64,000 nt of DNA, taken from the NCBI RefSeq assembly GCF_016862215.1, contig NZ_BOMN01000093.1, positions 62,001-126,000 on the forward strand, read 5' to 3'. Positions within the stretch are counted from its first letter, which is position 1. Each line of letters starts with the position of its first letter. A model generated the notes under the pieces. It was not told the DNA's origin, made no database searches, and worked only from the letters and a program-made list of their open reading frames with translations. The position numbers were made by a program, and so were the translations under genes. Below are positions 26,362-33,963 of the stretch, piece by piece. The DNA comes from Winogradskya humida. Its GTDB lineage: Bacteria; Actinomycetota; Actinomycetes; Mycobacteriales; Micromonosporaceae.

Positions 26362-28054
26362 CCTGAGCGACCTGCTCGCGCAGGCCAAGATCGCCAAGAA
26401 GGACATCGCGGACCTGCGGCTCCAGCCTCTGCTCACCAGCTGGTCACGGCTCGAACCGCTCACCGTCACCAGCGGCGACCTGACACCCGGCGCGCAGGCC
26501 CTGGTCGCGGATCCGCTGTGGATGATCGGCCGGCAGTGGCAGTTCGACGAACTAACCGGCGAGGACGCCGGAACCCCGATCCTGGCCACCGTACGCGGGG
26601 AGTCCGGCACCTTCTCCCGGCTCCGCAACGACGGCGGTGCCTCGGACATCCCGCCGCCCGGCGAGTCAGCGCCGCCGCTGGAAGCGCTGGTGGAAGCAGA
26701 ACTCCCGCCGGTGCTTCCGCTACGGCTGCGTACCCAGGCCGGGCTGCATCTGCTGCGGATGCTGCGGGCGGCGGGCCTGACCGCGGAGGCCCGGGCGGCG
26801 ATCGACGCGTACGCCCCGGCCGGTCGTGGTGACGCCCGTGAGCGTCTCGCCGCCGGGCGGGTGCCGGACAGTGCCGCCGTCCTGGCCGCGCTGGCAGGGT
26901 TCGACGACGGAAACGGGGGCTTGACCGGGCTGCCGGACAGCTTCGGCGCCGCCCCCGCCGCCGCCACGACCCCGGTGGTGGCCGGCTGGCAGCGCTGGGT
27001 CTCCGGCTTCCTCGTCGCACCGGCCGGTGACAGTTGGAACCCGCACCGGCTGGAACACTCCTTCGCCGCCGAGGCCACACTGTCCGACGGCCCGGTCGCG
27101 CTGCACGTCGACGAATACACCGGCGGCACCCTCGACTGGTTCCACGGCGACCTCACCGGCGCAGCCGTCCCGTCCCCACCCGGCACCACCCTCGCGGACA
27201 CCACGCTGCCTACGCCGGTCCGCTTCGCCGGGATGCCCAGCGACCGCCTGTTCGAATTCGAGGACGCTCGCGTCTACCTCGGTGATCTCGAGGCGGGGCG
27301 CACCGACCTGGCCCGGCTCGCCACCGTCGAGTTCGCGCTGACCTACTCGGTCGACTGGTTCCAGGTGCCGCTGATCGTTCCGTACGGCACTGCGACGAGG
27401 ATCGACACCGTGCACGTCGTCGATACGTTCGGTGTCGACGTGGACGTACATGCGTCCCGCGAGACCGGCTGGGGCGTGTTCCGCTGCACCCCGCTGACCG
27501 ACAGGTCCCGGCTCGCCGACATCTTCGTGCTGGCGCCGACCATTCCCCGCGTGCTCGAGGGTCTGCCGTTGGAGGAGGTGGCCCTGTTCCGTGACGAGAT
27601 GGCCAACCTCGTCTGGGGCGTCGAGCGCATCGTGCCCGACGCCGGGACCGGCGAACCGGTCCCCCGCGCCCAGCAGGCCGCCGCAATGCCGGCCGCGGCC
27701 GTTCCCGGCGATGCCCGGCTCCATTACCGGCTGATGACCTCGGTCCCGGAGAACTGGATCCCGTACGTCGCCGTGCCGCAGCGGTCCCACCCGGTGCTGG
27801 AACGCCGCCCGATGCTGCGCTACCTCGACGACGGCACCGCCCAGGTGGTCGACCCGCTCGGCACGATCCTGCCGGCCGCGGCGACCATCGCGGAGGAGGA
27901 GGTTCCCCGCGAGGGGGTGCTTGTCACCCGTACGTTCCAGCAGGCCCGCACGGTCGGCGGCGGCACGGCCCTCTGGATCGGCCGCCGGGTCACCACCGGC
28001 CACGGCGAGGGCGCCAGCGGCCTCCGCTTCGACCTCGCCCTGCCCCCACTCTGA
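26354..28054 (+). CDS. Unknown protein C (566 aa) of the large-protein cassette
   Basis: No known family is recognised. A conserved-looking N-terminal block reads LVADPLWMIGRQWQFDEL, followed by TGEDAGTPILATVRGES (about residues 50-83). The middle is Ala-rich helix, and the C-terminal 300 residues are beta-rich, with VEFALTYSVDWFQVPLIVPY. The ATG at 26354 lies 8 bases inside the preceding gene, after AAGAAGGGGCGTC, a good ribosome binding site; the frame is open far upstream but that part is a shadow of protein B. The stop is 13 bases before the lectin gene. Its tight coupling to protein B suggests the two work together. Confidence 0.75.
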   Translation: MPDLSDLLAQAKIAKKDIADLRLQPLLTSWSRLEPLTVTSGDLTPGAQALVADPLWMIGRQWQFDELTGEDAGTPILATVRGESGTFSRLRNDGGASDIPPPGESAPPLEALVEAELPPVLPLRLRTQAGLHLLRMLRAAGLTAEARAAIDAYAPAGRGDARERLAAGRVPDSAAVLAALAGFDDGNGGLTGLPDSFGAAPAAATTPVVAGWQRWVSGFLVAPAGDSWNPHRLEHSFAAEATLSDGPVALHVDEYTGGTLDWFHGDLTGAAVPSPPGTTLADTTLPTPVRFAGMPSDRLFEFEDARVYLGDLEAGRTDLARLATVEFALTYSVDWFQVPLIVPYGTATRIDTVHVVDTFGVDVDVHASRETGWGVFRCTPLTDRSRLADIFVLAPTIPRVLEGLPLEEVALFRDEMANLVWGVERIVPDAGTGEPVPRAQQAAAMPAAAVPGDARLHYRLMTSVPENWIPYVAVPQRSHPVLERRPMLRYLDDGTAQVVDPLGTILPAAATIAEEEVPREGVLVTRTFQQARTVGGGTALWIGRRVTTGHGEGASGLRFDLALPPL

Positions 28055-28067
28055 GCCCGGGAGGATC

Positions 28068-29423
28068 ATGATGGAACGGCTGACGTCAGGGCAGACACTG
28101 TTCGCCGGCGAACGCCTGCTGTCCGGTAACGGCTGGGTGGAACTCGTCGTGCAGGGCGACGGCAACGTCGTGTTGTACCGGGTTCAGACCGGTCAGGCGC
28201 TGTGGGCGTCGGCGACCGACGGCCAGCCGGTCGACCGGCTGGTGATGCAGGCCGACGGCAACCTGGTCGCCCTCACCGCCGCCGGGGAACCGCGCTGGAA
28301 CGCCGGCACCGGCGGCCACCCCGGTGCCGAGGCGACCCTGCGGGACGACGGCAACCTGGTCATCTATGACCCGGGCGGGACGCCATGGTGGGCCAGCGAC
28401 ACCGTGCAGGACTTCGGGTTGCCGACGGTCCGCACGGTGGACGACCGCGGGTACTCGTACGTGGAGACATCAGAACGGTGGAAACTGCTCTGCCAGGAGC
28501 TCCCGTGCACGACGGCGCTGCAGTGGCCCGGCTATGCCACCACCACCGCTGAGATCACCATCAACGGCGAGCAGGTGGTCATCCAGCTGTGGAAGGGCTG
28601 GTGCCAGAGGTTCCTCGGCCTGCCCATCTTCCCCGGCGGCATCGGTGCCGAGGTCGGCGTCTACCGCCGGATCCCCGGTCATGTGCTGCCGGGTTCCCTG
28701 CCGTTCCTGCCGCCGCCGCTGGACGCCTTCTACCTCAACGTGCTCAGCCGGGCCGCGGACAACGAGCTGTGGTGGCCCGCCCCTGACCTGGCTGCTCAGC
28801 TGACCTTCTCGCTGATCAACCCGGTCACCGGGGACATCGTGTTCACGGCCGGGCCGGAGCGGTCGTACTGGCTGGCCAAGTGGATGAACGAGGACGCCTA
28901 CCTCAAATATCTCGCCGACCAGGGCTTCCGGGTGCCGTTCCTGCCGGACGCGTACATCCTGGAATGGCGGGTCAACGGCCAGTCCGGCCGCTGGCCCGAG
29001 CTTCCGGCCGGCCCCGCCGCGGCCGGCGACACAATGACCGCCGGTGAGATGCTGGGCAGCAACGGCACGCTGTTCTCGGCGAACGGCCGGTTCCGGTTCA
29101 TCTATCAGGACGACACCAACCTCGTGCTCTACCGCACCACCGACAACGTCGCCCAGTGGGACACCCGCCCGAAGCCCGGCGGCGTCGGCGTGTGCCTGAT
29201 GCAGGGTGACGGCAATCTGGTCGTCTGCAACGCCTCGGCGCAGCCCGTGTGGTCGAGTCAGACCGCGGGTAACCCGGGCAGCCGCCTGGTGATGCAGGAT
29301 GACGGCAACGCGGTCGTCTACCGGCCCGACGGGGAGGCGATCTGGTCGAGCAACACCGCGCAGAACGTCCCGCCCGGCGGTCCTCCGGCCGCCGGCGACA
29401 CCATGTCCCCGGTCAGGTGCTGA
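28068..29423 (+). CDS. Bulb-type (B-lectin) protein, N-terminal piece of a frameshifted gene
   Basis: The reading frame gives 451 residues. Residues about 1-120 are one B-lectin domain with three mannose-site-like motifs (QGDGNVVLYR, QADGNLVALT, RDDGNLVIYD). Residues about 125-310 are a different domain with VVIQLWKGWCQRF and GIGAEVGVYRR, resembling DUF4474. A second B-lectin domain follows (YQDDTNLVLYR, QGDGNLVVCN, QDDGNAVVYR). The frame then hits TGA at 29421-29423 at the very start of a third lectin domain. Comparison with the previous repeat shows one base missing near 29407-29413. A GGGAGGATC ribosome binding site precedes ATG 28068 and ATG 28071. It is probably one 680-residue protein in an intact strain; it probably binds glycans on a target surface. 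Confidence 0.7.
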   Translation: MMERLTSGQTLFAGERLLSGNGWVELVVQGDGNVVLYRVQTGQALWASATDGQPVDRLVMQADGNLVALTAAGEPRWNAGTGGHPGAEATLRDDGNLVIYDPGGTPWWASDTVQDFGLPTVRTVDDRGYSYVETSERWKLLCQELPCTTALQWPGYATTTAEITINGEQVVIQLWKGWCQRFLGLPIFPGGIGAEVGVYRRIPGHVLPGSLPFLPPPLDAFYLNVLSRAADNELWWPAPDLAAQLTFSLINPVTGDIVFTAGPERSYWLAKWMNEDAYLKYLADQGFRVPFLPDAYILEWRVNGQSGRWPELPAGPAAAGDTMTAGEMLGSNGTLFSANGRFRFIYQDDTNLVLYRTTDNVAQWDTRPKPGGVGVCLMQGDGNLVVCNASAQPVWSSQTAGNPGSRLVMQDDGNAVVYRPDGEAIWSSNTAQNVPPGGPPAAGDTMSPVRC

Positions 29424-29517
29424 ACAGCAACGGCACCCTGTTCTCGGCGAACGGCCGGTTCCGGTTCATCTATCAGGACGACACCAACCTCGTGCTCTAC
29501 CGCACCACCGACAACGT
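29058..29517 (+). repeat. Direct repeat pair within the lectin gene
   Basis: The segments 29058-29149 and 29426-29517 differ at only about one base in 92, and the similarity continues less strictly for another 90 bases. The copies are 368 bases apart, exactly one lectin-domain unit. The frameshift lies just before the second copy. Such recent duplication favours slippage, and also favours assembly error. Confidence 0.8.
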
Positions 29518-30106
29518 TGGCCAGTGGGACACCCGCCCCAAACCCGGCGGTGTCGGCGTGTGCATCATGCAGGAGGACGGCAATCTGGTCGTCTACAACG
29601 CGCGGGGCGAAGCCGTGTGGGCGAGCGACACCCCTGGTAATCCCGGCGCGCGGCTGGTGGTGCAGAACGACGGCAACGCCGTCATCTATCGCCCCGACGG
29701 AGTCGCCGCGTGGGCGACGTGGACCGGGCAGCAGGTCCCCCCGACCGGCGCCGACGCCAGCGGCCACTCCGTCATGGAGTCCGGCGAGCAGTTGGCCGGT
29801 AACGGCACGCTGTATTCGGCGGACGGCCGTTTCCGCTTCGTCTACCAGGACGACACCAACCTGGTGCTCTACCGCCGCAGCGACGACCTGGCACTGTGGG
29901 ACACCCGCCCGAAACCCGGTGGTGTGGGCGTCTGCGTCATGCAGACCGATGGCAACCTCGTCGTCTACAACGCCGCCGGCCAGGCGGTCTGGGCAAGCGA
30001 CACGGACGGCGAGGCGGGTGCGCGGCTGGTGATGCAGGACGACGGCAACGCCGTCATATACCGCCCTGACGGAGTCGCCGTATGGGCGACCGGGACACAG
30101 GCGTGA
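29417..30106 (+). CDS. B-lectin domains 3 and 4, C-terminal piece of the frameshifted lectin gene
   Basis: This 229-residue frame continues the lectin in the +1-shifted frame. It contains two complete B-lectin domains, each with three QxDxNxVxY motifs (YQDDTNLVLYR, QEDGNLVVYN, QNDGNAVIYR; then YQDDTNLVLYR, QTDGNLVVYN, QDDGNAVIYR). The GTG at 29417 could serve as a start, but no ribosome binding site is obvious, and the domain lacks its first strand when begun there. It is therefore more likely the second half of the upstream gene separated by a one-base deletion or a sequencing error than an independent gene. Confidence 0.65.
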   Translation: MLNSNGTLFSANGRFRFIYQDDTNLVLYRTTDNVGQWDTRPKPGGVGVCIMQEDGNLVVYNARGEAVWASDTPGNPGARLVVQNDGNAVIYRPDGVAAWATWTGQQVPPTGADASGHSVMESGEQLAGNGTLYSADGRFRFVYQDDTNLVLYRRSDDLALWDTRPKPGGVGVCVMQTDGNLVVYNAAGQAVWASDTDGEAGARLVMQDDGNAVIYRPDGVAVWATGTQA

Positions 30107-30221
30107 GCGACCATGGCCGACCGGCGCCTCCTGTCTCACCCTCCACCGCAGCGCCAAAGCCGACCGGCTCGGCCTTCCGGAAGGCAGCGTCCGGGCAATC
30201 GTCGCGCTCATCCTGATCTTC

Positions 30222-30764
30222 GTGGCGACCACCTTCATCTTCTCGGTGCTGGCCCAGCCCGGCGACCCGATCTCACTCGAGGGCCTGACACCGGCACAGT
30301 TCGCGGCGCTGAACCCGGCGGATCTGATCGGCTCCACCCCGAATCCGCCCACCGGCACGCCGACTTCGTACGACGTCCTGGTCCGCGCACAGACGCCGGC
30401 CGCAGCGACGGACATCGGCAAGAACCTCGTCGTCCTGCTCGGCACGCTGATCACTGCCGTGTCCTCGTTCTACTTCGGTAGCCGCTCGGCGACCGCGGCC
30501 GCCGCGGAGATGGCCAAGCAAATCCCGTCAGCACGCCCACAGATCAGTCAGGTCGACCCCGCCCGCGGTCCGGAGTCAGGCGGCACCCCCGTCACACTGA
30601 CCGGTGCGGGCTTCACCGGTGCGGTCGCCGTCGCTTTCGGATCGCGAACCGCCGATACGATCACCGTCGAGTCAGACACGGAGATCAGCACCGTCTCGCC
30701 GGCCGGAACCGGCACCGTCGAACTGCCGATTCCCGCGCAAGGGGAGAACCCGCCTGGCGTCTGA
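30222..30764 (+). CDS. TIG/IPT-domain membrane-anchored protein (5' end uncertain)
   Basis: From GTG 30222 the frame gives 180 residues. There is a hydrophobic segment near residues 65-82 (NLVVLLGTLITAVSSFYFGS) and a C-terminal IPT/TIG domain (ISQVDPARGPESGGTPVTLT, then VAVAFGSRTADTITVESD). The same frame is open upstream and encodes LPEGSVRAIVALILIFVATT, a convincing first membrane helix, but it has no ATG or GTG there. A GTG at 30103 that overlaps the lectin stop is in a different frame and encodes a Pro/Ala-rich lead. I infer a one-base loss near 30160-30170, so the true protein probably starts at 30103. It closes the lectin unit and may anchor it to the membrane. Confidence 0.6.
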   Translation: MATTFIFSVLAQPGDPISLEGLTPAQFAALNPADLIGSTPNPPTGTPTSYDVLVRAQTPAAATDIGKNLVVLLGTLITAVSSFYFGSRSATAAAAEMAKQIPSARPQISQVDPARGPESGGTPVTLTGAGFTGAVAVAFGSRTADTITVESDTEISTVSPAGTGTVELPIPAQGENPPGV

Positions 30765-30883
30765 CACACCTGAGCTTCAAGACGGCGGTTGAGACTATCT
30801 GCTGTGCGAGAGTTGTGTCCTGCGGCGAGATGGGGCCGGTCCCGGACATGTTGGTAGAGATGGTGTCGTCGTCCGGAGGTCGC

Positions 30884-31426
30884 ATGAATGAGGAAGCCTT
30901 TCGTGCGTTTTTTACCGCGAATTTCGGCGATGTGTGGGCGTTCATACGTCGGCGGGTCGCTACTGATGAGGATGCGGATGACGTAACGGCTGACGTTTTC
31001 GCCGTGGCGTGGCGGCGCCGGGAGGACCTTCCCTCGGGTGCTGAGCGGATGTGGCTGTTCCGGACGGGCTACAACGTGCTTGCGAATTTCCGCCGCGGTG
31101 TCGAGCGGCAGCGTCAGCTGCATTTAAGAATTGTTTCGGTTGATCCTCCGGAAGTGGGGTACGAGGCCGTTGCCGACGTGGACCAGGAGTTGTGGTCCGC
31201 CCTGGCGGCCTTGTCCGGCAGCGACCGTGAACTGCTGCTGATGCAGGCGTGGGACGGCTTGGAGGTCGCCGAGATCGCCGCTGTCCTGCAGGTGAGCGCG
31301 CCGACCGTGTCCTCGCGGTTGTACAAGGCCCGGGACCGGTTGCAGCGGGAACTTCACCGGCGAGATCGGCAGGGCCGCGGAAATGTACAGGGTGAGTCCC
31401 ACGGAAAGGGGAGCACACGCAGATGA
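30884..31426 (+). CDS. ECF-type RNA polymerase sigma factor
   Basis: This 180-residue protein has the two ECF domains. Region 2 is at about residues 5-70 (AFFTANFGDVWAFIRRRVAT, then ADDVTADVFAVAWRR). Region 4 is at about 115-165 (LSGSDRELLLMQAWDGLEVA, then the helix-turn-helix AEIAAVLQVSAPTVSSRLYK). It directs RNA polymerase to a small set of promoters. ATG 30884 is preferred over an in-frame ATG about 70 bases upstream because GGAGGT sits 6 bases before it. It overlaps the next gene by 4 bases, which encodes its likely membrane partner. Confidence 0.85.
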   Translation: MNEEAFRAFFTANFGDVWAFIRRRVATDEDADDVTADVFAVAWRRREDLPSGAERMWLFRTGYNVLANFRRGVERQRQLHLRIVSVDPPEVGYEAVADVDQELWSALAALSGSDRELLLMQAWDGLEVAEIAAVLQVSAPTVSSRLYKARDRLQRELHRRDRQGRGNVQGESHGKGSTRR

Positions 31427-32313
31427 ATGGCGAAGAAGAAATTGAGCGCCTCCGTCGGCTGAATCCCATTGTCCGTAGCGCGCCGCCGGCGCCGGGATCA
31501 CCCCGTTTCAATGCCATCCTGGAGAAATCCATGTCGCAGACCAGCACCCTGAATAGTCTCGCCGACCAGGCGCCGCCGCGCCGGCGCAAACGATGGACCG
31601 TGGTGGCGGGTATCGCCACGGCCGGCGTCGCAGCGGCAGTTGTCGCGGCTGTCGCGCTGGCGGGTGGCCCCGACGGGCGACCAGCGCCCGGCACGGGGCC
31701 GGTTGATGCCGGATCGGTGCTGCTGGCCGCCGCCGAGCGTACCGAGCAGGTTTCGTCGTTGCGGTTCAGTCAGCCCCCGCAGGGCGGTGGCGCCTTCAGC
31801 GCCGAGGGTGAGGTCAGCGGAGCGAACTCGCGCATCGTCAGCAAGGGCGAGGGCGTGACGGAGACGACCATCGTCATCGGCAGCGACCGCTATGTCACGG
31901 CAGCGGACGGCACGACCAAGAAGGAGACCATTCCCGATGACCAGAAGCTCGCCCCGTTCGCCCGGGCCGCGGGTGACCTGACCCGGGCCGCGTCGCAGGA
32001 CCGCAACGTCGCCGTGGTCGGCACCGAGGACGTCCGCGGGGTGAAGACCACCCACTACCGGCTGACCCTGCCGGCCCGGACGAGCGCCGCGGATCCCGCC
32101 TCCCCGGTGACGGAACTGCCCGCGACCGAGCTGGCCTGGTTCGAGCTCGAGAACGTCGATTCCTACAGCGCTCCGGTTCAGGTCGACATCTGGGTTGCCG
32201 ACAACCTCGTGCGCCGGATCAGCGGCACGGTGCAGAACCAGGACCCGCTCACCACCGTCGAGTTCTACGACTTCAACGCACCGATCAGCATCACCGCACC
32301 CGCCGGCAGGTGA
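31423..32313 (+). CDS. Membrane protein partner of the ECF sigma factor (CU044_5270-like)
   Basis: This 296-residue protein has a cytoplasmic N-terminus (EEEIERLRRLNPIVRSAP), one membrane span at about residues 57-80 (WTVVAGIATAGVAAAVVAAV) and an extracytoplasmic beta-rich domain of about 215 residues with a lipoprotein LolA/LppX-like pattern (GVKTTHYRLTL, then VDIWVADNLVRRISGTVQ). This matches the actinobacterial CU044_5270-type family that is paired with ECF sigma genes. It overlaps the sigma gene by 4 bases. It probably senses an outside signal and restrains or modulates the sigma factor; no classical zinc anti-sigma motif is visible. Confidence 0.7.
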   Translation: MNGEEEIERLRRLNPIVRSAPPAPGSPRFNAILEKSMSQTSTLNSLADQAPPRRRKRWTVVAGIATAGVAAAVVAAVALAGGPDGRPAPGTGPVDAGSVLLAAAERTEQVSSLRFSQPPQGGGAFSAEGEVSGANSRIVSKGEGVTETTIVIGSDRYVTAADGTTKKETIPDDQKLAPFARAAGDLTRAASQDRNVAVVGTEDVRGVKTTHYRLTLPARTSAADPASPVTELPATELAWFELENVDSYSAPVQVDIWVADNLVRRISGTVQNQDPLTTVEFYDFNAPISITAPAGR

Positions 32314-32319
32314 CTGTGG

Positions 32320-32359
32320 CGCTGCGCAGTGCCGTCCCCCGCACGGGCACTGCGCAGCG
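32320..32359 (+). terminator. Strong hairpin terminator after the sigma operon
   Basis: A perfect 14-bp stem (CGCTGCGCAGTGCC paired with GGCACTGCGCAGCG) with a 12-base loop starts 6 bases after the stop codon. It is the end of the sigma-factor unit, and sits in the otherwise empty 303-base gap before the next gene. The remainder of that gap (32360-32616) holds no gene I can support. Confidence 0.8.
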
Positions 32360-32616
32360 GCCGGTCAGAGGCGTACGGGAAACGGTCACCGGCGGGTGGG
32401 GTGATATCGGAGGCGATCGACACGGTTACGGCGTCGTTCAATGCCGCCGAGACCGTGCTGCCGGCGCTCATGTTCGCCCCAGGGTCGCCGGCATAAAGTT
32501 GTCGCCTCCCGCTGCCCAGCGCAACATCTGGCCCGTGTCCAGCCGTAGGACTGTGGCTGGTCGACCCGGCGGCCGAACACTTCGTCGCTGTTCCTCCCCC
32601 GTGATGTCGTGCCGCC

Positions 32617-33000
32617 CTACAGCGGCGGCACCAGGATTTCGACGGTCTTCGGGTACGCCTCGTCGTCCACGACGACCCGCATGTGGCACGGGCCGTCGTC
32701 GAGCCCGACCACGATGGCGTTCTCAGCGCCGACGTCGCGGACCCGCAGCCGTCCGTAGCTGAGGTTGATCTCGCCCTCGAACACGGTCACCGGCAGGGTG
32801 GTCTCCCCGTCGGATCCGATGACCGATACGGCGACCAGACCGTCGGCGTCGCTCTGGACCCTGATGAGCAGCACATCCCCGGTGGCGGTCACCGACGCTT
32901 CACCGACGTCGAGCATGCCCTCGAACGTGGTGTCGGCGTCCTCCACGATGAACAGCCCGTTCGATGCCAGGATCTGCATCGAAGCCATCAAATCTCTCAT
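32617..33000 (-). CDS. Unknown small beta-rich protein
   Basis: This 127-residue protein is not recognised. It starts MRDLMASMQILASNGLFIVE and continues as alternating beta strands, with a single cysteine in GLDDGPCHMRVVVDDE. It is acidic. There is no signal peptide or membrane span. A GTG 21 bases further out (33021) is an alternative start; ATG 33000 has GGTGGGAC upstream. The gene is transcribed toward the sigma unit and follows the deacetylase gene by 41 bases, so the two may share a transcript. Confidence 0.6.
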   Translation of the reverse strand: MRDLMASMQILASNGLFIVEDADTTFEGMLDVGEASVTATGDVLLIRVQSDADGLVAVSVIGSDGETTLPVTVFEGEINLSYGRLRVRDVGAENAIVVGLDDGPCHMRVVVDDEAYPKTVEILVPPL

Positions 33001-33041
33001 GTCCCACCGATCCGTCGACACCTCGTCCTGGCCGCATGGGC

Positions 33042-33851
33042 TTACGCTTGCCCCGGTTTGGCGGGGGTCGCGGCGAGCAACTCCGAGACGGTGACGAAGC
33101 GGTAGCCGCGGTCCTGCAGCCCGGCGATCATCGCGGGCAGGGCGTCGAGGGCGACCAGCCGGCGCCGGTCGCCCGCGTCGTGCGCGAGGACGATCGAGCC
33201 GGGCCGCACCGTCGTCACGAGGTCGCGGGCCTGCCCGGCCGGGTCGCTGAGGTAGTTGCGCTCGTGCATCTGGTGGGACCACAGTGCGATGTCGTAGCCC
33301 ATCGCGTCGGCGGCCAGCACGGTCGAACCGCCCAGGTGCCCGAACGGCGGGCGCAGCAGCGTGGCCTCACGCCCGGCATGACGCCGGATCGCGTCGTGGG
33401 TGCGTTCCAGCTCCCGGCTCGCCGCGGCCAGGTCCAGTGTGGCGAGGTCGGTGTGCGACCAGGAGTGGTTGCCCACCTCGTGCCGGTCGAGCCGGCCCCG
33501 GACCAGGTCGGCGTGTTCCTCGAGGCGGCTGCCGACCATGAAGAACGTGGCCGGGATCCGGGCCGCGTCGAGGGCGTCCAGGAACCGCGGCGTGAAATCC
33601 GGCAGGGGCCCGTCGTCGAAGGTGAGTGCCACGACCTTCTCGGCGGTCGGCTGAAAGTAGTGGATCTGCACGCCGCCGTGCGTCACCACGCCCAGGTTGT
33701 CGGCGGCCGCCGCGTAGCCTCCCCCGAGCGGCGGCCGGTCCCAGCCACACCAGTGCTTCACCGGCCCGGCGCCGGCCAGGGCGGTAGCCGCCCCGGCCGC
33801 GGCGAGCAGGGCGCCACGGATGACGCCTCGCCGAGTGATCGCAGGTTTCAT
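33042..33851 (-). CDS. Secreted polysaccharide deacetylase (NodB/CE4 family)
   Basis: This 269-residue protein has a Tat-like signal (RRGVIRGALLAAAGAATAL) and a NodB domain. The CE4 motifs are TFDDGP (catalytic Asp and metal Asp), HSWSH (metal-binding His pair, in VGNHSWSHTDL) and RPPFGH. A fourth motif, VLAHDAGDRR, with catalytic His is also present. It likely removes acetyl groups from cell-wall peptidoglycan or another GlcNAc polymer outside the membrane. The ATG at 33851 is chosen over an in-frame start 33 bases upstream because GGGGGAAC lies 4 bases before it. Confidence 0.88.
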   Translation of the reverse strand: MKPAITRRGVIRGALLAAAGAATALAGAGPVKHWCGWDRPPLGGGYAAAADNLGVVTHGGVQIHYFQPTAEKVVALTFDDGPLPDFTPRFLDALDAARIPATFFMVGSRLEEHADLVRGRLDRHEVGNHSWSHTDLATLDLAAASRELERTHDAIRRHAGREATLLRPPFGHLGGSTVLAADAMGYDIALWSHQMHERNYLSDPAGQARDLVTTVRPGSIVLAHDAGDRRRLVALDALPAMIAGLQDRGYRFVTVSELLAATPAKPGQA

Positions 33852-33963
33852 CGTTCCCCCATGAATAGAACCTGCGCGCAGCATTCTTGATCATGGATGG
33901 CACCCGCTTCCGCCTGTGGACTGATTTAGGCGCCGCGAGACCTCGGCCGTTCGGCTGAGCCCG

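Noticed and set aside
30113..30481. ATG-initiated frame before the TIG protein
   Set aside because: Its text is Arg/Pro/His-rich and unlike any protein; the neighbouring frame carries a membrane helix and a TIG domain.
32310..32762. Plus-strand frame in the gap after the sigma unit
   Set aside because: It begins on the terminator hairpin and overlaps a more protein-like minus-strand gene.
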